DNA from: Ursus arctos
Lineage: Eukaryota > Chordata > Mammalia > Carnivora > Ursidae
DNA length: 64,000 bases
Direction of reading: 5' to 3'
Assembly (NCBI RefSeq): GCF_023065955.2
Contig: NW_026622874.1
Location: 6,430,001-6,494,000 of the forward strand
In this document: positions 57,691 to 64,000 of the stretch, piece after piece
How the letters are laid out: every line of letters begins with the position of its first letter
How positions within the stretch are numbered: the stretch's first letter is position 1
Notes under the pieces: generated by a model
Told to the model about the DNA's origin: nothing
Databases searched by the model: none
The model's input: only the letters and a program-made list of their open reading frames with translations
Translations under genes and position numbers: made by a program

Positions 57691-57879
57691 ACGCTGCGTG
57701 TGCAGCCCTGGGCAAGTCACTGGGACTTTCCAAATCTCTCCTCTCCCTCTGCGGCCTGGGTCGTCAGGAAAATATTATAGTCACTGTGGGCTACACGGTG
57801 ATCTCCAGCACACACTAAGTGACGAATGCAAGGAGCCGTCGGTAACTAGAATGCATCCCTCTGTATAAATGAGATGCTT

Positions 57880-58210
57880 TGACTATCTACAGCTACATAA
57901 CAAACCCTCCCAAAACCTAGTGGCTTAGCCCATCACCGAAGATTCATTCTCTCTCACGAATCCGTGGTTCTCCTGCTTTCCCTTCTCGTGCTGCTGCCGT
58001 CAGATGGCGGCTGGGCTGGACCGGCCAAGGTGACTCACTCGCATGTCTGGTGCCTTGGCGGGGAAGGCTGGGAGGCCCCACACGGCTAGCTTGGGCTTTT
58101 TCATTTGGCAGCGGAATCCTGAATCCCAAGGGTGAGCTTAGCAAGGAGAAGTGAAAGGTGCAGTTGGCTAAGCGTCCCTCGCTCGGCGTTCTATTGGCGA
58201 AAGCGGCCGC
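57880..58210. mobile_element. Ancient LTR/MER-type repeat, same family as at 42062
   Basis: GCTACATAACAAACCCTCCC, AAAACCTAGTGGCTTAGCCC and TCACGAATCCGTGGTTC align with the start of the fragment at 42062. The family name is not asserted. Confidence 0.45.
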
Positions 58211-58479
58211 AGGACCAACCCAGGTCGAAGGGGAAGAGAAAGGATGGGAAGAGTGACAAAAAATTTGTTACCGTCACTAATCCACTACAAAATGGGTGGG
58301 GGTAATGGGAGTATATACATATTTACTTATTTTTTTAAACTGATGAATGGATAAATCAAGTAATAAAAATCCCCTATGTTAGTAAAATTTACCTATGCAG
58401 GGCGAGAGCTCAGGGTGGAGGAGCTTCTCTGAATATGTCTATTATATAGCTTGACTACAAATCCATAATTTAAAAAACA

Positions 58480-58555
58480 ATAATAAGCATGGCAATATAC
58501 CTAAAACTAACATAATACTGTATGTTAATTATGCTTGAATAAAAAAAATGAAAAC
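58480..58555 (+). mobile_element. L1 3' terminus
   Basis: GCAATATACCTAAAACTAAC, ATAATACTGTATGTTAATTA and GCTTGAATAAAAAAAATG match the usual L1 3' end and poly(A). Confidence 0.6.
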
Positions 58556-58612
58556 TAAAAATTAAAAAAAAAAGCATGGCAAAAAAAACAGGTCTTAAAA
58601 ATTGGAAACAGG

Positions 58613-58824
58613 TGGGGCACCTGAGGGGCACGGGCCATTGAGTGCCTACTCTTGGTTTTGGCTCAGGGTCGTGGGATTAAGTCCTGCATCAGGCTCTGCA
58701 CTCAGTTCGGAGTCTGCTTGAGATTCTCTCTCTCCCTCTCCCTCTGCCCCTTCCTCCCCACTCACATGTGGTCATGCTGTCTCTCTCCCTCTCTCTCTCT
58801 GTCAAATAAATAAATAAATCTTTT
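58613..58824 (+). mobile_element. Can-SINE, first of a stacked pair
   Basis: TGGGGCACCTGAGGGGCACG, TCGGAGTCTGCTTGAGATTC and CTGTCAAATAAATAAATAAA define a full-length element. TAAAAATTGGAAACAGG (58596-58612) and TAAAAATTGAAAACAGG (58825-58841) flank it. Confidence 0.93.
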
Positions 58825-58841
58825 TAAAAATTGAAAACAGG

Positions 58842-58950
58842 GGTGCCTGGCTGGCTCAGTCAGCGGAGTGTGTGACTGTTGATCTCGGGGCTGTGAGTTC
58901 AAGTCCCATATTGGGAGTAGAGATTACTTAATATTTTTTTACTCCAAAAA
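58842..58950 (+). mobile_element. Short Can-SINE, second of a stacked pair
   Basis: GGTGCCTGGCTGGCTCAGTC, GTGAGTTCAAGTCCCATATT, GGGAGTAGAGATTACTTAAT and a T/A-rich end define the short form. A third copy of the flank (AAAAAATTGAAAACA) follows, so it inserted at the boundary of the first SINE. Confidence 0.9.
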
Positions 58951-59429
58951 AAATTGAAAACAAAAGGAAAGAAATCCACCTCACTGCATATCAAGTTACT
59001 AGCATAACAACACAGAGAAAATAATTATTCAAATGACTTTAGAATATGGAATTTCGATTATACGGTCCTGGTAACATATACTCTAAGGACAAAACAAACC
59101 ACAAAGAAATCTTATACTGTATTCAGTCATCTTATTGTCAGCCCAATACGCATACAGCTATTTTGAAGCCATTATAGTTCTATTGCAGAACAAGTCAAAT
59201 AAGTAATTATGTTGAATTCATTAAAAACCAAGCTTTTCAGCGAAGAGAAAAGAAATGAAAGCATAAATTCAACCAAGTTAAGTCAAAACCCTGTAATGTG
59301 ACATTTGAGTCGGAAATATCAGTATGAACTCATAATTGTTTTCCTTTAAAAATATGAGAATAAAACCATTATATTTGTATTAAATTTGCATCCATTTCAA
59401 AACCAAACAGAACCTATGATGATAGAAGT

Positions 59430-59610
59430 CAGGTGGGTGATCTTTGTGTGGGGGCAGCACCTGGGAGAGGGAGGCGCAGGGGCTTCCAGGTACCGATCAT
59501 CTATTTCTTGCTCACTCTATGTGAAAACTCATCAAGCTGAATGGTCATGATTTATTCACTTTCCTGTTATATGTGCTCTGCTTCAATGAAAAGTTTAATT
59601 GAAAAGAAAC
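59430..59610 (+). mobile_element. Old L1 3'UTR end
   Basis: GGGGCTTCCAGGTACCGATC, GTGAAAACTCATCAAGCTGA, TTTATTCACTTTCCTGTTAT and GCTTCAATGAAAAGTTTAAT follow the 3' terminus of an L1M-type element. Confidence 0.65.
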
Positions 59611-60389
59611 AGACACACACACCCCCGAGCTCCAGTGCTGTCCGGTCTGCAGGTAACGTCGACCCAGCAGCCGTGAGCACCACGAGTAACCAGCTGGGGG
59701 TCTCTAAGTACCATTTCCTCCCAGAGTAACCCGGGCTCCTTGGAGAAACGGCCGATTCTAGGTCTGGGGCAGGAATTGCCTAAGAGGAGCTTGGAGTATG
59801 TTGTTGTACAAGGAAAAAAAGGAAGCACCAAGGTCACGTCAGAAGGACGGAGGATATACCTGCCCACCTAAGCAGAGACAATCTGAGCAACACGAAAGAA
59901 TACGAATTGCGGAGATTGGAGACAGCACACACATAAAAATCTGTGTGCCCGAAGGCTACTACGAACAAAAAACGTCATTGGTCAATGTTCAAGGCTGCTG
60001 GGGCACACAATCCTTGCTCTGAAAATTGGGTGAAAGGAGAGAAATTCTTCTTTATAAAGGGTAATCCTCAGATAACAAATCGGAAGAAATGATAGAAAGG
60101 AAAAATCACTATTTTGTAACCTCTAAGGAAATCGTGAAGCTGAGCTTCTAAGCCCGTCTCGCAGGTATCATCTGAAGGCACCTGAGAGACAAACCCAGAC
60201 CCTGCGTCTCGTGCTGGGACGCGGTAAGGAGCGTATAGCACCGCCTATAAAATCGTCTTGTCTGAAAAATGGAACTGGGACCCCATGGCCTGACAAGGAG
60301 GGGGTCAGGGGAGGTAGGGATCCACCTATGTGCAGGCGATAGGTTACTCCGTAGAGAATTTTAAACCAATAATAAAACCAACTAAAAGA
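59611..60389. other. Intergenic sequence, nothing recognised
   Basis: Unique-looking DNA. I see no repeat or exon that can be named. Confidence 0.4.
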
Positions 60390-60403
60390 TGGTCTGCCTT
60401 TTT

Positions 60404-60518
60404 TTTTTCCATAAGTTTTATTTGTTTAAGCCATCTCGACACCCAATGTGGGGCTCGAACTCATGATCCCGAGATCAAGAGTCGCACGCTCCACTGAGTG
60501 AGCCAGCCAGGCACCCCT
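60404..60518 (-). mobile_element. Short Can-SINE
   Basis: CCATAAGTTTTATTTGTTTA, ACACCCAATGTGGGGCTCGA, ATCCCGAGATCAAGAGTCGC and the head complement AGCCAGCCAGGCACCCC are present. The flank TGGTCTGCCTTTTT or TGGTCTGCTTTTTG lies at 60390 and 60519. Confidence 0.92.
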
Positions 60519-61019
60519 TGGTCTGCTTTTTGTCATCACCAGACACCAGCAGTGCTGAGCAATGTTGGTGATAAATACCCCCTCCTCCAGGAGGTCTGTC
60601 CCCCGTGGTTCTCCAGCCCTCCTACAGCTCTGCCTGAATAACAGCTCTGCCTGAATATGGAACATGGAAGAACAAGTCAAATGACATGATAAGGAAGCAT
60701 TGGTCCCAGTCCAGAATCCAGAGCATCCTACAGGCAGATTGCCCGGGGTCTCTACGCGGGGGCGGTAAAGGAATGGAGGGGTCCAAGGACACTTAACTAA
60801 TGAATGAGTCTGCAGTCCTCTGGGGGCTGCTGATTTGGACAAACCAGCTGGTTAAAATAATTGCATAAAGGTAATTAAGATAAATTATGCCAGGTGTGAT
60901 AACAATATGACACTATATTTTAACACATACACATACAAAATCAGCTCAAAATGACTGAGATCAGTTATGACCGGATTATCATGACATCTAGAATTTGCTT
61001 TAAAATACTCCAGGAAACG

Positions 61020-61238
61020 GGGGCACCTGGGGGGCTCAGTCGGTTGGGCATCTGACTCTTGATTTCCGCTCAGGTCATGATCTCAGGGTCGTGAGATCAA
61101 GCCCGGCATCGGGCTTCGCACTCAGCGAGGAGTCTGCTTGAGATTCTCCCTCTCCCTCTGCCCCTTCCCTGCGCTGCTCACATTCTCTCTCTCTCAATTA
61201 AAAAAAAACCAAAAATCTTTAAAATAAATAAATAAAAT
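61020..61238 (+). mobile_element. Can-SINE with 18-base target duplication
   Basis: GGGGCACCTGGGGGGCTCAG, CGTGAGATCAAGCCCGGCAT and a CT-rich body with an AAATAAATAAATAAAATAAA tail define it. The flanks AAAATACTCCAGGAAACG (61002-61019) and AAAATACTCCAGTAAACG (61239-61256) differ at one base. Confidence 0.95.
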
Positions 61239-61256
61239 AAAATACTCCAGTAAACG

Positions 61257-61395
61257 AAAGAGCAAGCAGCCAACGTGGGCAGAACAGAGGCTACAAGACT
61301 GGCTGTGAGTTGGGTGATGGACACACAGGGGTTCTCTACTCTTCTCTCTTCTATGTGTGTGTGTGTGTTTCAACTTTTCTCATAGGAAAAAAGAG
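61257..61395 (+). mobile_element. Possible old L1 3' end
   Basis: TGTGAGTTGGGTGATGGACA, CACAGGGGTTCTCTACTCTT and TTTCAACTTTTCTCATAGG resemble the 3' end of an old L1. A short (GT)n run lies at about 61353-61368. Confidence 0.4.
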
Positions 61396-62011
61396 GCAAG
61401 GTAGGCCCGGTGGTAAGTTCTGTCATCCTCATCACCGCCATCAGATGTGAAGCGAGCCAGACCTCAGACGTGGAGGGAGTGGCAGGTCATTCTCTGGGAA
61501 GGAGGGCGTGTCAAGAGCCGGGGAGACCCCAGCGAGCTGAAGACCATGTCACTGCAAACAGGTGGCGCACCATCTAGGCACAGGGTCGGCACCGGGAGCT
61601 AAAGCAACCTTCGGACCTGCTTGGGGATGGAAACCTGTCCTCCACTGGCCACACGGTCTCAGGCCTGAGGAGATGGGGAGGACGAAGGGGCTTCGGGACA
61701 AAACAAAAGGCTGGCAGTCGTGAGGTAAGTCTCCGTGCCCAGCACCATGACTCGATAAGCCATAAAGACATCTCATCACTGACTCAGGTGACGAGGGGGC
61801 TCAGGAACAGCAGGGCAGGTTCCAGATTCTGGATCTGGGTTGGTGGGGGGGGGCCTGCACTGGTGCCCAAGGTCAGGGCTCAGCTCCGGGCATCCCCGGC
61901 CCCAGGACGCACGGACCAGCCCCAGCGGGCAGGGTGTGGAGGGGAGCCTGCGAAGGGGACCAAGAGCCCCGGAGGGTGATGGTTAAAGCACTGAACTGGC
62001 CGCTTTTGTGA

Positions 62012-62012
<1 letters not shown>
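61396..62012. other. Intergenic sequence, nothing recognised
   Basis: Unique-looking, GC-rich DNA with a short G run near 61845. Short ORFs only, no exon. Confidence 0.4.

Positions 62013-62068
<56 letters not shown>
62013..62068 (+). repeat. (CT)n(CA)n compound microsatellite
   Basis: About sixteen CT units are followed by about eleven CA units. Confidence 0.93.
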
Positions 62069-62069
<1 letters not shown>

Positions 62070-62202
62070 TTGCTCATACCGTCGAAGATGTATTAGGATA
62101 ATCTCATCTTGGTCCTGATTACATTAGTAGCCTGTGCTCTTTCGATCTGTTTGCATGCCTTCTGCACACAGCTTCGTGTTACACTCCCAGTAGAAATACC
62201 CA

Positions 62203-62412
62203 GGGCGCCTGCGGGGCTCAGTGAGTTAAGCATTCAACTCTTGATCTCCGCTCAGATCACAGTCCGGGGTCTTGGCTCTGCGCCCAGCACAGGGTCGGCT
62301 TGTCCCTCGGCCTCCGCCCCTCCCCACCCTCACGCTCGTGCTTACTCTCTGTCGCTCTCTCTCACTCTCAAATAAATAAATAAAATCTTTAAATACAAAC
62401 AAATAATAAATA
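62203..62412 (+). mobile_element. Can-SINE
   Basis: AGGGCGCCTGCGGGGCTCAG, TTGATCTCCGCTCAGATCAC, a CT-rich body, and TCTCAAATAAATAAATAAAA with TCTTTAAATACAAACAAATA define a somewhat diverged sense copy. Confidence 0.92.
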
Positions 62413-62829
62413 AGGGAGAGATGCCCTCCCACCAGGCAGGAAAATGGGCGTGAGGCTCAGCACCCCTCCTTTGGGCAGCAAGGCTGGTCGCCTAAGTGTT
62501 GGGGCACCTGGTCTATAAGAGGAGAAGCCAGTTCGGACCTGCCTCTGGGGCTGACCTGAAACACTGGAGAATTCTATTGGCAGCTGCAGGATGAGGGACA
62601 GCTCAGGCGATTCCCCTTCCCTCTGCTAATCCAGGACCACCAGTGACTTGCCCCCCACCGGTGGTGGCAGGGAACGCCAGACCAGCCCCTCGGGTCCCGG
62701 GCTCGGGGTACCCGCAGCGTCAGGATAGTAGGGAAATGATTCAGACCCTTCTGGCCCCTAGGAAACTACCGAAACCCTTCTTCAGAATTCGGTTGGAAAA
62801 TAAACCCCTGTTTTAAAATAAATGCCAAC

Positions 62830-62997
62830 ATCTTATTTCATTTTAATTTATTTTTATTTGGCAGAGACAGAGAGCACAAGGAGGCAGAGCGGCAGGCGGA
62901 GGGAGAGGAGCCCAACATGGGCTCAATCCCAAAACCCTGGGATCATGACCTGAGCCGAAGGCAGACGCCCAATCGACTGAGCCACCCAGGCACCCCT
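62830..62997 (-). mobile_element. Can-SINE
   Basis: TTTTAATTTATTTTTATTTG, CCCAACATGGGCTCAATCCC, GGGATCATGACCTGAGCC and the head complement GCCACCCAGGCACCCC are present. The flanks ATAAATGCCAAC (62818-62829) and ATAAATGGCAAC (62998-63009) form the target duplication. Confidence 0.95.
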
Positions 62998-63009
62998 ATA
63001 AATGGCAAC

Positions 63010-64000
63010 GCTTAAAAATCCAAAAGGACAAGCTATTTCTCAGTGCAGGCGTGTTCTTTGTTGGGTAGCGCATTGCCTGCCCGGCACTCACGGTGGGTGA
63101 GCTTGACTATAGTTGATGATGGTTCTCCCCCAGAGACACTGCAGATGGCCTACTGCAGACCTCTCTCACCCAGCGCTCCCCAGAACAGCCAGCATGGAAG
63201 ATTCTCGATGCTCGCTAACTACAATCCTATTTCAAAACAGTGAAAAGACCCGCAGTCTGCTTTGTTGTTAGAGTTGAGTGATGGTTAGGGAATGAGGGTC
63301 CCATCACACGGCCTTCCATCCACCTGTCTCCCTCTTTTCTCACTCCTCCCTTCCTCTGGCTGTATCTGAGAATGCGTGTGTGTGTGCATGTGTGCGTGCG
63401 TGCATGCTCGTGTGCGTGTGTGCGTGCATGTGTTTATGCCTGGGGCAGGAGCAGGTGGGAAAGGAGAATGCTTTCTGCCCAGCACAGAGGTGGCCTCTGC
63501 GGGCTCCTGCTCCCTCCTCCCGCACCCCAGGAAAGAGGGTCCAGAGAGCACCTGTTGCAGGGGGCAGCAGAGGGAAAAGGGGGGCCCGGTGAGCTGGCCG
63601 AAGTGCAACTCTCCTCCCCGAGGCTCTGCCGTCAGGGTCCACCTCGTCCTGGGCCCCCTGTGTGCAGGGCTAACGCCCTCCTGGGCTGAGAGCTTCTGCA
63701 GTGCTCACCCCTCAGGCGCAGAGAGCAGTCTGGGGGTCTCGAAGCTGCCTGCCTTGTGAACGAAAGCCCACTTAGGGACCACATCCTGCTTTCTTTCCAC
63801 CCCCCACCCCCAAGTCCCACTGGCACCCCAGCTGCCTGAACTGGCCAGCAAGGTTCTCTTCTTGGGGCAGAGGGGTGACCGTGACAGCACCTCTCGCCTC
63901 AGAAACCCCTGCACAGCCCGCGAAGGAGAATTCTCAGAGAAACCTTGGCATCTCCGCTCCGGGGAGGTGCTCTGATTGGCGGCAAAGCTGCTAATTAAAG
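63010..64000. other. Intergenic sequence at the right end
   Basis: Holds a GT/GC-rich alternating purine-pyrimidine run at 63376-63437 and otherwise unique-looking, GC-rich DNA. No exon is recognised. Confidence 0.45.
63376..63437 (+). repeat. Alternating (GT/GC/AT) tract
   Basis: Strictly or nearly alternating purine-pyrimidine sequence of GTGTGTGCATGTGTGCGTGC type for about 60 bases, of a kind able to form Z-DNA. Confidence 0.9.

Larger units (their letters stand above)
39720..64000. other. Intergenic region upstream of STUM
   Basis: No exon, RNA gene or recognisable pseudogene was found from the CpG island to the right end. In human, the DNA upstream of STUM leads across a large gene-poor interval towards PARP1. 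The content here (SINEs, old L1/MIR/LTR fragments, a large minisatellite and simple repeats) fits such an interval. Assignment to that interval is inference from human gene order. Confidence 0.6.

Overview
The window is mammalian nuclear DNA, most likely from a caniform carnivore. About two dozen tRNA-Lys-derived Can-SINE (SINEC) copies lie on both strands, several bounded by recognisable target-site duplications. Their head (GGGGCGCCTGGGTGGC), inner motif (GATCGAGCCCCACATC) and tail (AAATAAATAAATAAAATCTT) are typical of Carnivora. The CT-rich variant ending near CTCTGTCAAATAAATA suits bears, seals or mustelids. The bear-like guess is tentative, because no search could be run.

One protein-coding exon is recognisable: the first coding exon of STUM (C1orf95, protein stum homolog) on the minus strand at 39083-39287. 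It sits in a CpG island at about 38480-39720 and ends at a GTAAGA splice donor. STUM is therefore transcribed leftward. Positions 1-39082 are its first intron, as far as the window shows; exon 2 was not found and presumably lies beyond position 1. Positions right of about 39.7 kb are upstream intergenic DNA. In human the interval upstream of STUM leads to PARP1, but no part of PARP1 is recognised here.

The rest is interspersed and tandem repeats. Old mammalian layers are MIR, L2, L1 3' ends, MLT1-type LTRs, another ERV-type LTR and MER5-like DNA transposon pieces. Carnivore SINEs are inserted into several of them. Tandem elements include a 22-unit, 67-bp minisatellite at 46075-47544 that grows out of a degenerate GTA-triplet field (45150-46074), a 345-bp homopurine tract (55592-55937), GAAA/GGAA arrays, CA/CT arrays and four long G runs (17-25 bases).

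No other functional gene, RNA gene, CRISPR array or operon-like system is supported. The many open frames elsewhere are short, lack recognisable domains, often start at non-ATG codons, and commonly run through repeats or GC-rich DNA. The most unusual structure is the minisatellite. No previously undescribed coding system was found.
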